The translations under genes were made by a program, and so were the position numbers. This document shows, one piece after another, positions 16,643 to 24,622 of a stretch of 64,000 nt of DNA. This DNA is from Thermosporothrix hazakensis. Its GTDB lineage: Bacteria; Chloroflexota; Ktedonobacteria; Ktedonobacterales; Ktedonobacteraceae. The notes beneath the pieces were generated by a model. The model did no database searches, was not told where the DNA came from, and saw nothing but the letters and a program-made list of their open reading frames with translations. Each line of letters starts with the position of its first letter. Position 1 is the first letter of the stretch. Location of the stretch: contig NZ_QKUF01000006.1 in the NCBI RefSeq assembly GCF_003253565.1, forward strand, positions 62,001 to 126,000. The letters are read 5' to 3'.

Positions 16643-17477
16643 ATGTACATCTATCTGAGGGGAGCCAGAAAAGGACGATAGCCTCAATGCGCTCCGCAAG
16701 CGCGTGGGGCCAGCGAAAGCCGTGAAGCGCGGCAATGGAGCGGCAGACCTCCGATCCCAATTCGATGCTCTTTCTCAGCGCTCTGGCGGTCCCTGCAAGT
16801 GTTGCCGCGGTGGGCAGACAGGCATTCAGCCTCGCCAGTCGTTCCGCAGGAAGGGCCGGTTCAATGCCACTATGGTGGTTGTACCATTGTGAGATAATTG
16901 TGGCTTCCAGCCTCAGGAGCCGGATCAGGGCAGGTAGAACACTGACATGAAAAAGCTGGCAAGCGTTCCATTGATCGCCACGCAACAGCTTGCAAAGGGT
17001 GTCGAGCAGATCATACCAGAAGGTGCTGGCAAGTTCTTCAAACGTTGCCTGCTGATCGGTCGGGAAAGCATCGGCTGCTTGATGAAGCGCCGTTGTAAGC
17101 TGTCCGGTTGCGTCATAGAGCACGTTGGCCTCAAGGGCCGGTCTATCCAGGGTGAGGTGCATGGAATTGGCGGGCAGGCAGATTGCTGTGAGGTGTACAG
17201 GAAGCGGCTGCGCATCATAGACAACGCGAATGGTGTTCTCTGCCTCTCGTAACAGCAGGAGGGGAGGTCCAAACCGGGTGAACCAGGCCTCAAGCTCCAG
17301 CACAAACGTGTCAAAGTAGGTATCTATGATAAAAAGCGTCAGGGCAAAGTCAGTTCGACTCTCCAGGATGCGTTCATCTTCTGCACTGTAATCGACCAGG
17401 CCAGCAATACGCTTGTCTTGCCGGCACATATCGAGTAGTTGCGCCTGTAGAGCCTGACGCGCTGTCGTTTTCCCCAT
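16641..17477 (-). CDS. Nucleotidyltransferase-like protein with degenerate active site
   Basis: About 278 residues from ATG 17477, which has AGGAGG at ideal spacing; the longer frame to 17507 lacks a ribosome site. The segment DKRIAGLVDYSAEDERILESRTDFALTLFIIDTYFDTF aligns in spirit with aminoglycoside/lincosamide adenylyltransferases (GLVDxGSxxxGxxDEWSDxDFALF), but the GS signature and the DxD pair are not intact (TDFAL remains). The C-terminal half is helical, as in that family. So it may be an inactivated or re-purposed nucleotidyltransferase. The family assignment is tentative. Confidence 0.6.
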   Translation of the reverse strand: MGKTTARQALQAQLLDMCRQDKRIAGLVDYSAEDERILESRTDFALTLFIIDTYFDTFVLELEAWFTRFGPPLLLLREAENTIRVVYDAQPLPVHLTAICLPANSMHLTLDRPALEANVLYDATGQLTTALHQAADAFPTDQQATFEELASTFWYDLLDTLCKLLRGDQWNACQLFHVSVLPALIRLLRLEATIISQWYNHHSGIEPALPAERLARLNACLPTAATLAGTARALRKSIELGSEVCRSIAALHGFRWPHALAERIEAIVLFWLPSDRCT

Positions 17478-17702
17478 ATTCCTCCTCTTCTTTCCCCCAT
17501 TTGTCACCCCTTATTCTAGCGCTTCCAGACCAAGATGGACAAGAGAAAAGAGAGAGGAGGGGGTAGTATTTATCATACCTTTTTAAAAATGGCGCTCTCT
17601 TTTTGGAAATAACTGGCGTAGTTCTATTGCCCGGTACAGTTGACAGGTACAACATATGAATAGCATACTGTAAAGGATATGGGAAGGAAGAAGCGATAAC
17701 AA

Positions 17703-18167
17703 GAGAACAACACGCATCCGCTGAGGAGCGTTTTGCACTGATTCGTCCGTTTGTGGAAGAAGGGGTGCCGCCGCCTGAACGTCCCGGTATCGCTTCCCGA
17801 GAGCACGCTTACCCGGCTCTACGAGCAACTTGAGGGCTGGCCTGCTGGTCTGCGTCTCTGGGCGCGGCGCTGGCAATCTGGTGAGGTGCTCTCGCGTCCG
17901 CTGCTGGATTATGTGCGAACGGAAGTTGTACAGCGGCTCCCGGAGTCACTTCTGCGCTCTCTTGAGCAGATCTGCCTGTTGAGCCGGCTGAATGCGGCTT
18001 TTGTCTTCCTTGCGATGGTGCTTGCTTTGTTGTTTTTGTTGCCTGGCAGCGATACGAAAATCTTCCTTGCGCGCAATTCATTGATTCCGGGTGTATTCGG
18101 GCTCCTTTTACTGCTCTCGTTGGCGCTGCCTCGCTCGATTATATTTTATAGCGTTCTCAAATTGTGA
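17703..18167 (+). pseudogene. Mosaic remnant: transposase-like stub, MalT-like fragment, membrane piece
   Basis: No intact gene fits here. In one frame from 17703 the peptide ASAEERFALIRPFVEEGVPPPE resembles the N-terminal helix-turn-helix start of large transposases (tentative). In another frame, from about 17778, LPESTLTRLYEQLEGWPAGLRLWA and DYVRTEVVQRLPESLLRSLEQICLLSRLNAAF match the segment of MalT-like regulators seen intact in the 53479 gene (TEGWVAGLQLAALS, YLIDEVLNEQPPELQEFLLLTSV). The same frame then turns into hydrophobic sequence ending at TGA 18167. No start or domain is complete. I read it as a recombination scar. Confidence 0.6.
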
Positions 18168-18175
18168 CGGGTGGC

Positions 18176-18415
18176 GTGAGGGAACGGGTTGCCCGATTTG
18201 AGGAGGAATGGAAAAAAGAGGCTTCGGTACGCTTCTGGATTGTCATACTCTCACTGATATGAGGCGTCGGGATGCTCGTTGACGCTGTAACGGGAACGGC
18301 GCTGGCGTTTTGGCTCAGGAACGAACACTTTTTGCTGGTATCACCTTTGGTACAGCTAGCACTTTATGGACTGCTACTACTGTTCTCTCTGGCACTGTGT
18401 CGGCGACGGGGATGA
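18176..18415 (+). pseudogene. Small membrane protein with internal stop
   Basis: From GTG 18176 the frame reads RERVARFEEEWKKEASVRF then a hydrophobic stretch, meets TGA at 18260, and in the same frame continues as LVDAVTGTALAFWLRNEHF and LALYGLLLLFSLALCRRRG to TGA 18413. Read through, it is a 79-codon two-helix membrane protein. Its second helix resembles the hydrophobic end of the preceding remnant (GLLLLLSLALPRS), suggesting two decayed copies. A downstream ATG at 18271 could still give a 48-residue peptide. Confidence 0.45.
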
Positions 18416-18421
18416 AAGAAG

Positions 18422-18468
18422 AGCATCTTCTATAAGAGAAGTGAGATCTCTATAGAAGATGCCCCTTT
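18422..18468. terminator. Bidirectional terminator
   Basis: GCATCTTCTATA pairs with TATAGAAGATGC around a loop with further internal pairing; CCCCTTTTC follows on the plus strand and TCTTCTTT on the minus strand. It separates the decayed patch from the alkaline phosphatase gene, whose stop lies 26 bases away. Confidence 0.65.
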
Positions 18469-18493
18469 TCTTCAAAGAAGGAACATTTCCGCT

Positions 18494-19825
18494 TTAACGG
18501 ATGGAGAGTGCCCGCTTGATGATCTGAAAGATGTCGGTCTGGTTGATCACACCCATGACTCGCGGCGCTTCAGGACCCATTGCAGCGATACGTACCTGTG
18601 TCCCTGTGTGCGACTGGGACTCCCCAGAAGGAGCCGTCGCATAGCTCACGTACATGGTAGAACCTTCCTTCGTGATCAGCTTGCTGAAGACTCCAGGCTG
18701 CTTGGCGCTGGTTGGCTCTTCGATAATCTGGGAAGTATGGCCGTGATCGGCTGTGACGATGACCAGCGTGTCCGGGTGCTGGCGGGCGTAATCCATGCCT
18801 ACCTTGATTGCTTTATCGAACGCGATGGTCTCACCAATCTGAGCGCACGGATTGGCAGCATGGTCCTGCTTGTCGATGGATGCGCCTTCAACCTGTAAGA
18901 AGAAGCCTTTGCGGCTATTTCGCTGAAGGAGCTCGATCGCTTTGCTGGTCATGTCGGCCAGGGCGGGTTCATTGCTCGGTCGATTGTTCTCCTGGCAGGT
19001 CTGTGGCCCACTTCCAGGGAAGGGCTGCGCGGGAGTGCCAGTCCATTCGGTCGTCATATTACTCTGGTTGAAGAGACCCAGAACATGCTGACTGTTCACC
19101 TTCTTGAGCCCGTTGGCATCGGTCACGACGGTATATCCCTGGGCCTGAGCGGCTTCGAGGACCGTCTTACCGGTATATTTGCCAAAATCGATCTTTTGGT
19201 CAAAGCGCTGCTTCCCGCCTCCAAGCAGGACGTTGACCTGATGGTCAATCTGCTGTTCCGCGATCGAGCCGGGGCCGCCTGCCGACTTCTTGTCCTGCGG
19301 GCAGCTCTTCATGTCTGCGGGGCCCTGGCAAGAGCGGCTGCTGACATGCGAGGCCAGCACTGCCGGAGTCGCGTCGGTCAGTTCAGCGGTGGTGACGTCG
19401 CCAGTCACGTAGCCCGCTTTCTGAGCCAGTTCAAGGATGGTCGGAAGATCTTTGTCTGTCCCGGCTGTGGTCGAAATGCGCCCGTTGCTGGTTTTCGTGC
19501 CAGTCGCCCAACCAGTACCGCTGGCTGCCGAGTCGGTCACATAGTCCGGCTGCTTCGGGTTGTTTTCGAGCACCGAATAGGTCGTGCTTGCGCCGACATA
19601 AGGCAGCTTATCCATGTTGAGACGCCCGTTCGCACCAACGAAATAGTTGCGTGCGAGGGTGATTTCGGAGTCGCCCATACCGTCACCGAGGAAGAGGATG
19701 ACGTTCCGATAGCGTCCGTGCGTCTCGGGGACCGAAGTTCGAGCGAAAGCTGCGGTAGGAATTAAGAGTAAGAGTAAAACAAGAACTGAAATACCAATAG
19801 AGAAATACTGCTTTTTACCTTGCAT
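18494..19825 (-). CDS. phoA: Alkaline phosphatase, PhoA type
   Basis: A secreted metallo-phosphomonoesterase of 443 residues that releases phosphate from organic esters. Residues 1-29 are a Sec signal peptide (KK, then a leucine/valine core, AFA-RT). Visible active-site elements are LFLGDGMGD (metal ligand Asp), TDSAASGTGWATG with nucleophile Ser about residue 99 (TDSAASATAW in E. coli PhoA), and the C-terminal VTADHGHTS and SHTGTQV metal-site histidines. VEGASIDKQDHAANP is the third metal motif. It is monocistronic, with an 11-bp periodic repeat array upstream, which suggests phosphate-starvation control. Confidence 0.95.
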   Translation of the reverse strand: MQGKKQYFSIGISVLVLLLLLIPTAAFARTSVPETHGRYRNVILFLGDGMGDSEITLARNYFVGANGRLNMDKLPYVGASTTYSVLENNPKQPDYVTDSAASGTGWATGTKTSNGRISTTAGTDKDLPTILELAQKAGYVTGDVTTAELTDATPAVLASHVSSRSCQGPADMKSCPQDKKSAGGPGSIAEQQIDHQVNVLLGGGKQRFDQKIDFGKYTGKTVLEAAQAQGYTVVTDANGLKKVNSQHVLGLFNQSNMTTEWTGTPAQPFPGSGPQTCQENNRPSNEPALADMTSKAIELLQRNSRKGFFLQVEGASIDKQDHAANPCAQIGETIAFDKAIKVGMDYARQHPDTLVIVTADHGHTSQIIEEPTSAKQPGVFSKLITKEGSTMYVSYATAPSGESQSHTGTQVRIAAMGPEAPRVMGVINQTDIFQIIKRALSIR

Positions 19826-19878
19826 ATCTGCCTCTCTTTCTTTCTAGCGGGGTTTGTCTCATTGTATGTTCAATGTTG

Positions 19879-19949
19879 TTAAAGGAGTTTTAAGCCCGGG
19901 TAAAGCTTTGTCAATTTTTCTTGTAAAGAGTGTTAACACGCGGTTAAGA
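19879..19949. promoter_or_regulatory. PHO-box-like 11-bp periodic repeats upstream of phoA
   Basis: T(T)AA-type hexamers recur every 11 bases: TTAAAG 19879, TTAAGC 19890, TAAAGC 19901, then TGTAAA 19922, TTAACA 19933, TTAAGA 19944. Eleven-base direct repeats of TTAACA-like units are the known binding pattern of PhoP/PhoB response regulators. A minus-strand TTGACA (19910-19915) with a TAAAAC-like -10 16 bases on gives the phoA promoter within the array. Confidence 0.55.
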
Positions 19950-20016
19950 AATACTTGTAGAGACAGATGTTCCTCTCGTAATATAGGGAGAAGAAGCAGA
20001 CTTCGATGGAGGAGAA

Positions 20017-20472
20017 ATGATGACTATACGGACAATTCGTCGGGCTCAGGAAGCGGAACGAGAGGCGATCGAGACCTGTGTGCGTCGGGCCTATGCTTGC
20101 TATCTTGCTCGTATGGAGCGTGAACCTGCTCCCTTGCATGCTGATTATCTCTCTCTGATAAAAGATGGTACTGTCTACGTCCTGCCAACGACAGAAGGCA
20201 TTTGTGGGGTCCTGGTGATGATGCCAGAGCGTGACGCCATGTTTGTTGAAAATGTGGCGATCGATCCTCGTTTTCAAGGGCAGGGACTTGGGCGGCTGCT
20301 CTTCTCGTTTGTGGAGCAAGAGGCGCTCAAGGCAGGTTTAAAGGCGATTCGGCTCTACACGAACGCTGTAATGGTGGAAAATTTCCGCTTTTATCGACGT
20401 CTGGGATTTGAAGAAGTAGACAGAAGACTGCACGAGGGATATCAACGGGTTTTCTTTCAGAAATTGCTCTAG
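20017..20472 (+). CDS. GNAT family N-acetyltransferase
   Basis: A 151-residue single-domain acetyltransferase. The acetyl-CoA site reads VENVAIDPRFQGQGLGRLLFSFVEQEA (Q/R-x-x-G-x-G/A), with IRLYTNAVMVENFRFYRRLGFEEVDRR as the C-terminal half, typical of GNATs that modify small molecules or protein N-termini. GGAGGAGA precedes the ATG pair; ATG 20020 is an equal alternative. It is transcribed away from phoA, across the shared intergenic region with the periodic repeats, so it may also answer to that regulator. Confidence 0.92.
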   Translation: MMTIRTIRRAQEAEREAIETCVRRAYACYLARMEREPAPLHADYLSLIKDGTVYVLPTTEGICGVLVMMPERDAMFVENVAIDPRFQGQGLGRLLFSFVEQEALKAGLKAIRLYTNAVMVENFRFYRRLGFEEVDRRLHEGYQRVFFQKLL

Positions 20473-20525
20473 CTGCTCTGTGGGCCTGTGGAAAAGGCTG
20501 ACTCTTCGACAGGCCCTGACCTGAT

Positions 20526-21155
20526 CTATGCCTCGCTGCCCTGTTTCACTGTCGTATCGATGTGCCGAACAAACACATCTCGGTTGAGTGTGTGAGGTAC
20601 AAGTGCTTCCAGAGCCAGTTCGTATGCTTCTGCTTTTGTAGATGCGATCACTTTGACGTGTGTTACGAGCGTGCAATCAAAGAAAAAGAACTGTTTCCCG
20701 GGAAAAGAATCGATTTCAAGCGCATCTTTGAGATTGCGTGCAGGCACCTCTGTCACTCCCTCCGCGTCACAATAGTAGATGTCACGCTGCATGGTAGCGA
20801 CAACGTATGGGTTTTTGGAACTTTCGGGGCAATATTCCAGTATGTGAACGTAGAGGCCGCCGGCTGTCTGGTACCAGCAATCGAGCCGGAAGGGAGGATA
20901 CGCCTTTTCAAGGAGCATATATTCGTCAATATCTCCATTATAGCGGAATTGTACCCCTTCTCGGTAGAGTTCTGTATAGGCATCTCGAAATGTCTCGTTT
21001 GCAGCATGTCGCTCGGGGGTTTCAGGTGGAAGCGAGCGAAAGCGGTGCCATGCTTCATTCAGCCTTTTGAGCTTGCGACGGCGTTCCTCTTTCGAGAGCT
21101 GGCAGGCTGACGGTTGGCTAGTGGACAATTGGTCCGGAGTTTGTCTGTTCGTCAT
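20526..21155 (-). CDS. Hypothetical protein (receiver-gene partner)
   Basis: 209 residues from ATG 21155, which has AGGAGA upstream; a longer frame to 21344 overlaps the receiver gene and lacks a ribosome site. The N-terminus is polar (RQTPDQLSTSQPSACQLSKEERRRKL), then a helical and beta-rich soluble region (DIDEYMLLEKAYPPFRLDCWYQTAGGLYVHILEYCPES). No family recognised. Its first 38 bases overlap the end of the receiver-domain gene, so the two are translationally coupled and probably act together. Confidence 0.6.
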   Translation of the reverse strand: MTNRQTPDQLSTSQPSACQLSKEERRRKLKRLNEAWHRFRSLPPETPERHAANETFRDAYTELYREGVQFRYNGDIDEYMLLEKAYPPFRLDCWYQTAGGLYVHILEYCPESSKNPYVVATMQRDIYYCDAEGVTEVPARNLKDALEIDSFPGKQFFFFDCTLVTHVKVIASTKAEAYELALEALVPHTLNRDVFVRHIDTTVKQGSEA

Positions 21156-21540
21156 TATGTATCTCCTGAAAAAGAGTTGAGACAGTAGCAGTGATACAGG
21201 TCGTTGTAAAAGGCTTGGTGAGAAATGAGTGTGCTCCAAGAAGCCGCGCCTTGAGCCGCTGGACGACACCGCAATGACGTGAGATGAAAAGAAGCGGAAC
21301 TTCAGAGAGCACTGGCTTCTTCTTGAGGTAACGAGCGATCTCAAAACCGTTCATTTGAGGTAAGTCGATATCCAGGATGAAAAGCGAGGGTATCGGCTCT
21401 ACAGGCTCATTGAGGAGCGTTTTGAGCGCGAGCACTCCATCCGGAAATGTGGTCACAGGATAGCCTGCGCGTCGCAAGGTAACCTCAAGGATCTTGCGGA
21501 TAGTAGGCGAATCGTCAATGACGACGATCGGGCGCTGCAT
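21118..21540 (-). CDS. Single-domain response regulator (CheY-like receiver)
   Basis: 140 residues, essentially one receiver domain. Motifs: VVIDDSPTIRKILE (acidic pocket DD), phospho-acceptor Asp in LFILDIDLPQMNGFEIA, the Thr/Ser switch position in PLLFISRH, and Lys in FLTKPF. There is no DNA-binding output, so it must signal by protein contact. No histidine kinase is adjacent. It overlaps the following hypothetical gene. The ATG has an AGGGAGGAAAATG-like context. Confidence 0.92.
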   Translation of the reverse strand: MQRPIVVIDDSPTIRKILEVTLRRAGYPVTTFPDGVLALKTLLNEPVEPIPSLFILDIDLPQMNGFEIARYLKKKPVLSEVPLLFISRHCGVVQRLKARLLGAHSFLTKPFTTTCITATVSTLFQEIHNDEQTNSGPIVH

Positions 21541-21627
21541 GGCATTTTCCTCCCTACAAACATGACGTCTACCATACTTAAAAAGGGAACTGAAGAATGA
21601 GTAGCGTAGGACTTTATGTAGATCCTA

Positions 21628-21657
21628 TTGAAGTGTAGTACGCGTTAGTGGTATTAT
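21628..21657 (+). promoter_or_regulatory. Promoter of the XRE-TPR operon
   Basis: TTGAAG (21628-21633), 18-base spacer, TATTAT (21652-21657). The predicted start point falls on the overlapping palindromes just downstream. Confidence 0.5.
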
Positions 21658-21659
21658 CA

Positions 21660-21688
21660 AGGAACGGGATGTTCCTGGAGAGGAACAT
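21660..21688. promoter_or_regulatory. Overlapping palindromic operators before the XRE-TPR gene
   Basis: AGGAAC-N5-GTTCCT (21660-21676) overlaps ATGTTCCT-N4-AGGAACAT (21669-21688). Three copies of the same half-site at the transcription start suggest binding of an XRE-type dimer, most simply autoregulation by the following gene. Confidence 0.55.
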
Positions 21689-21724
21689 ATTGTTACGAAG
21701 CGAGCTGTGAAAAAGGGAGGTTTT

Positions 21725-22900
21725 ATGTCGGAGAAGCGTCATCTGGAATTCAATAGCAACGAGTTTGGGAAACTGGTGCGGTCGTTTCGTTTACAACGAG
21801 GATGGTCGCAGGGGGATCTTGCTGAACGGTGGGGACACACCCGAGAATATGTATCTCTGATTGAAAGAGGCAAGCGAAAAGTCGACAAGCTGGAACAAAT
21901 CAGCCGCCTGGCAGAAATTCTAGAAATACCGCAGGAACGCCTCGATGCGATAGGGAAGACAAGACCTCCGACAAAGCTCCTTGCCGATAAACCGTCTGAG
22001 GCCAATGATATTCTACTACAGACGCTCCTGGAGCCTTCTCTTGCAACTGCAAAGTTATCCTGGTTGCTTTGGCTTGCTGATGGGAAGAATCAACCTGTTG
22101 TAGAGAGTCTGGAAGGGATGATAGAGAATCTGGAGGGTGCTCTGACGAAATATCATGGTCAATTTATGAAACCCGCGCAAAAAGTACTGGCATATGCGCA
22201 TGAGATGATGGGACGGATTGCATATGATCAACTTCGTTTTACGCAGGCATCAGGCCATTTTCAGGAAATGTTTGATTTAGGGGAAGAGTTGCATGATGTC
22301 GATATCATGTGCCTCGCGCAAATCCATCAGGCGGATGTGCAGAGAAAGCGGGGGCGATATGAAGCAGCGGTCAAAATTCTGCATAGAATGCAGCCGATCA
22401 TAGATGTGGCAAGCACGCTTGTCCAGGGAGTACGCTGGCAGATTCTGGCGCGAGCGCACGCTGCTTATGGTTTCTCGGCTGAGTTTCTCGATGCAATTCA
22501 GCGAGCAGAAGAATGTGCACATCTTGTGAAAGATAATTTAGATACTCAGTATAATCAGTTTAACCGGATTGAGGTATTACAGGAGAAAGCGCAGGGGCAT
22601 ACGTTGTTATGGGAGCCTGAGAAGGCGCTTGAGATCTACGCCTATCTTGATAACTTGAAGCCATTCCGTCCTATGCGTGCGCTCGGCTCCTATACTATTA
22701 TTAAAGCTCAAGCATATTCCTATAGTGGGGACATGGAAAAAGGAGTCAAGCTAGCGGTTCGGGGAATAGAACTTGCTCGACATTATGGTTCACAACGCCA
22801 TATCAGCAGAGTTCAAGCGATGTATGATAGACTGAACATCACGAAATTACGGAATCATAAAGCGATGAAGGAATTACATGCAGTTTTAATGGGTGGGTAG
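21725..22900 (+). CDS. XRE-family HTH regulator with TPR-like C-terminal domain
   Basis: 391 residues from ATG 21725 (GGGAGG upstream; the earlier GTG at 21707 is inside the leader). Residues ~8-70 form an XRE/Cro helix-turn-helix (FGKLVRSFRLQRGWSQGDLAERWGHTREYVSLIERGKR). The remaining ~300 residues are helical repeats (QMFDLGEELHDVDIMCLAQIHQADVQRKRGRYEAAVKIL), like the peptide-sensing domains of RRNPP regulators (PlcR, Rgg, PrgX). It heads an operon with a TPR-only protein two bases downstream and a GNAT. Whether it binds a peptide is inference. The palindromes upstream suggest autoregulation. Confidence 0.85.
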   Translation: MSEKRHLEFNSNEFGKLVRSFRLQRGWSQGDLAERWGHTREYVSLIERGKRKVDKLEQISRLAEILEIPQERLDAIGKTRPPTKLLADKPSEANDILLQTLLEPSLATAKLSWLLWLADGKNQPVVESLEGMIENLEGALTKYHGQFMKPAQKVLAYAHEMMGRIAYDQLRFTQASGHFQEMFDLGEELHDVDIMCLAQIHQADVQRKRGRYEAAVKILHRMQPIIDVASTLVQGVRWQILARAHAAYGFSAEFLDAIQRAEECAHLVKDNLDTQYNQFNRIEVLQEKAQGHTLLWEPEKALEIYAYLDNLKPFRPMRALGSYTIIKAQAYSYSGDMEKGVKLAVRGIELARHYGSQRHISRVQAMYDRLNITKLRNHKAMKELHAVLMGG

Positions 22901-22902
22901 CT

Positions 22903-24009
22903 GTGTCTGTTGCGGTGCGAGATATGGAGCGGCGTGACTCTGGTTTCTCAATCGAAAGACGGCGATTTTTAGCTGATCTCTTCAATATCCCGCCGATGCT
23001 TTTAGGTATCGTGACGGTAGATGAGATTCTGCAAAAGCTGGCAAAGGATGAAAAGATAGAACAGACCTCCCATATAGGTAATAAGAGGATTGTTCTTAAT
23101 TTTAATGAATACGAGTGTATACTACAAAATTACTGGGACTTGCATCATGTGCAGTCGATGCACCCTGATATTCAGGCAGTTGCGCTACATGTTGCTGTCC
23201 TTCAGCAAGCTGCTGAGAACTACAAGGGATCGCAGAAGGAACAGTGCTATACATTGTTAAGTTGCTATTATCAGGTGCTCGCGATGATTTTTCGGGATCT
23301 CGGGCTATTTGACGAGGCCGACAGCCATATTCAGCGGGCAGTTGAGTATGCTCGTTTAGTAGACAACCACGAGCTGCTTGCGATCTCGCTCTATCGTCGG
23401 GGCGTTCTCCTTTTTGATCGTGGGCGGCTTGTTGAGGCTCCTCGGTTGTTTTACGATGCGTTGCGAGATTTTCAAGAAGCGCTTTCCTTGAAGACACGCC
23501 TGCCTGCTCTTCTCATTGCTGTATTGAAGCTGAAAGAAGGTCATTCGCTAGCACGCATAGCGAGAACTGAATATGATAAAAGAAGTGTTGTACAGACTAT
23601 TGATGAAGCAGGCGCTCTTATCCGGTCTTTGAGTAAAGTAGAGAGAGAGCAAGAAATATATGCTTTAAAGACAGATCTCAACCATTATCACATTGATAAA
23701 GGGGCAGCCCTGATCGTGCTTCAGCGGCCGGATGAGGCTCTTGATGAGCTCAATATGGCCCTTGAGCGATCAGGCTTCAAGCGACGAAATATCTATCGCG
23801 ATATCTTGCTTGCGACAGCAGCTCTTCAGAAAGGTGAATTTCTGCTGGCAACTACTTTAGCGGAAGAGGCGCTTGTTTGTGTGAAGCACATGCGTTCGGA
23901 GGTGAATGTTCAGCGCATTGCTCGGCTTTATAGCAGATTGAAAGAGAGCCCGTATGGTAATGAGCCAGAGGTTACGAGACTTGGATACTTGCTGCGACGG
24001 AAGCGGTAA
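22903..24009 (+). CDS. TPR-repeat protein lacking HTH
   Basis: 368 residues from GTG 22903, two bases after the XRE-TPR stop; the ribosome site GGGTGGG lies in the end of the preceding gene. It begins with a motif (ERRRFLADLFNIPPMLLGI) like the linker in longer XRE-TPR proteins, followed by helical repeats (YYQVLAMIFRDLGLFDEADSHIQRAVEYARLVDNHELLAISLYRRGVLLFDRGR and further). So it looks like the sensing half of such a regulator without a DNA-binding domain. It likely partners the upstream gene. No catalytic motif is seen. Confidence 0.8.
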   Translation: MSVAVRDMERRDSGFSIERRRFLADLFNIPPMLLGIVTVDEILQKLAKDEKIEQTSHIGNKRIVLNFNEYECILQNYWDLHHVQSMHPDIQAVALHVAVLQQAAENYKGSQKEQCYTLLSCYYQVLAMIFRDLGLFDEADSHIQRAVEYARLVDNHELLAISLYRRGVLLFDRGRLVEAPRLFYDALRDFQEALSLKTRLPALLIAVLKLKEGHSLARIARTEYDKRSVVQTIDEAGALIRSLSKVEREQEIYALKTDLNHYHIDKGAALIVLQRPDEALDELNMALERSGFKRRNIYRDILLATAALQKGEFLLATTLAEEALVCVKHMRSEVNVQRIARLYSRLKESPYGNEPEVTRLGYLLRRKR

Positions 24010-24022
24010 AGGAGAAGAGAGA

Positions 24023-24493
24023 GTGGCTGAATATACAGTCCGCAAAGCAGGAATGCAGGATTGTGATGCTATCGTTCAACTGAGAATCCGTCTATTTAAA
24101 GAGGTCGATTTCCGGGAGGGTGGTGAGCCATCACAAGCCCTGTTTGAGCAGACAAAACAGTATATACAAGAAAATATAGCTTCTGGAAAATTTCATTCAT
24201 GGATAGCGGAAGCAGCCGCAGGAGAAATAGTGGCGATAAGTGGAATGGTCTTGCTGGAAAAACCGCCCTCGCGTTTCTGCCCATCTGGCTTAGAGGCATA
24301 TATTATGAATATGTATACTCTTCCGGGATGGAGGGGAAAAGGGATAGCAACTGCACTTATGAACCGTATTATTGAATATGCGAAGCAAGTCCGTGCCTCT
24401 CGCGTTTTTCTCCATACAACCGATGCAGGACGCCATGTGTATGAGCGTTGTGGTTTCCGACCGACCCATGATGATCTGGAGTTACTGTTATAA
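24023..24493 (+). CDS. GNAT family N-acetyltransferase
   Basis: 157 residues from GTG 24023 with AAGGAGA upstream; a longer frame that overlaps the TPR gene is unlikely. GNAT elements: VAEYTVRKAGMQDCDAIVQLR start, IMNMYTLPGWRGKGIATALMNRIIEYAK (acetyl-CoA loop R-G-K-G-I-A) and VFLHTTDAGRHVYERCGFRPT. It is 13 bases after the TPR gene, so it belongs to the XRE-TPR operon and may be its output. The substrate is unknown. Confidence 0.88.
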   Translation: MAEYTVRKAGMQDCDAIVQLRIRLFKEVDFREGGEPSQALFEQTKQYIQENIASGKFHSWIAEAAAGEIVAISGMVLLEKPPSRFCPSGLEAYIMNMYTLPGWRGKGIATALMNRIIEYAKQVRASRVFLHTTDAGRHVYERCGFRPTHDDLELLL

Positions 24494-24530
24494 CCGGCTT
24501 TTCGCGAACACATCAAAAAGTGGCCGGAAA

Positions 24531-24565
24531 AATTTCCGCTTTTTCGATTGACCGGGGTATTAAAT
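24531..24565 (+). repeat. Repeated intergenic motif, copy 1
   Basis: TTTCCGCTTT, a seven- to eight-base gap, then ACCGGGGTATT, directly after the GNAT gene. A matching copy follows the 26792 gene (27583-27613). The GCGGAAA complement upstream here could also make it the T-rich arm of a weak terminator (GGAAAAATTTCC followed by GCTTTTTC). Confidence 0.35.
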
Positions 24566-24622
24566 AACACAGATGGCATATTGCCTGAAAACTCTAGAAA
24601 GAAGAGGAGCGAATCAACCGAA

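Noticed and set aside
21155..21344. N-terminal extension of the hypothetical gene into the receiver gene
   Set aside because: AGGAGA supports the ATG at 21155; the extension is out of keeping with the rest and fully overlaps the receiver gene.
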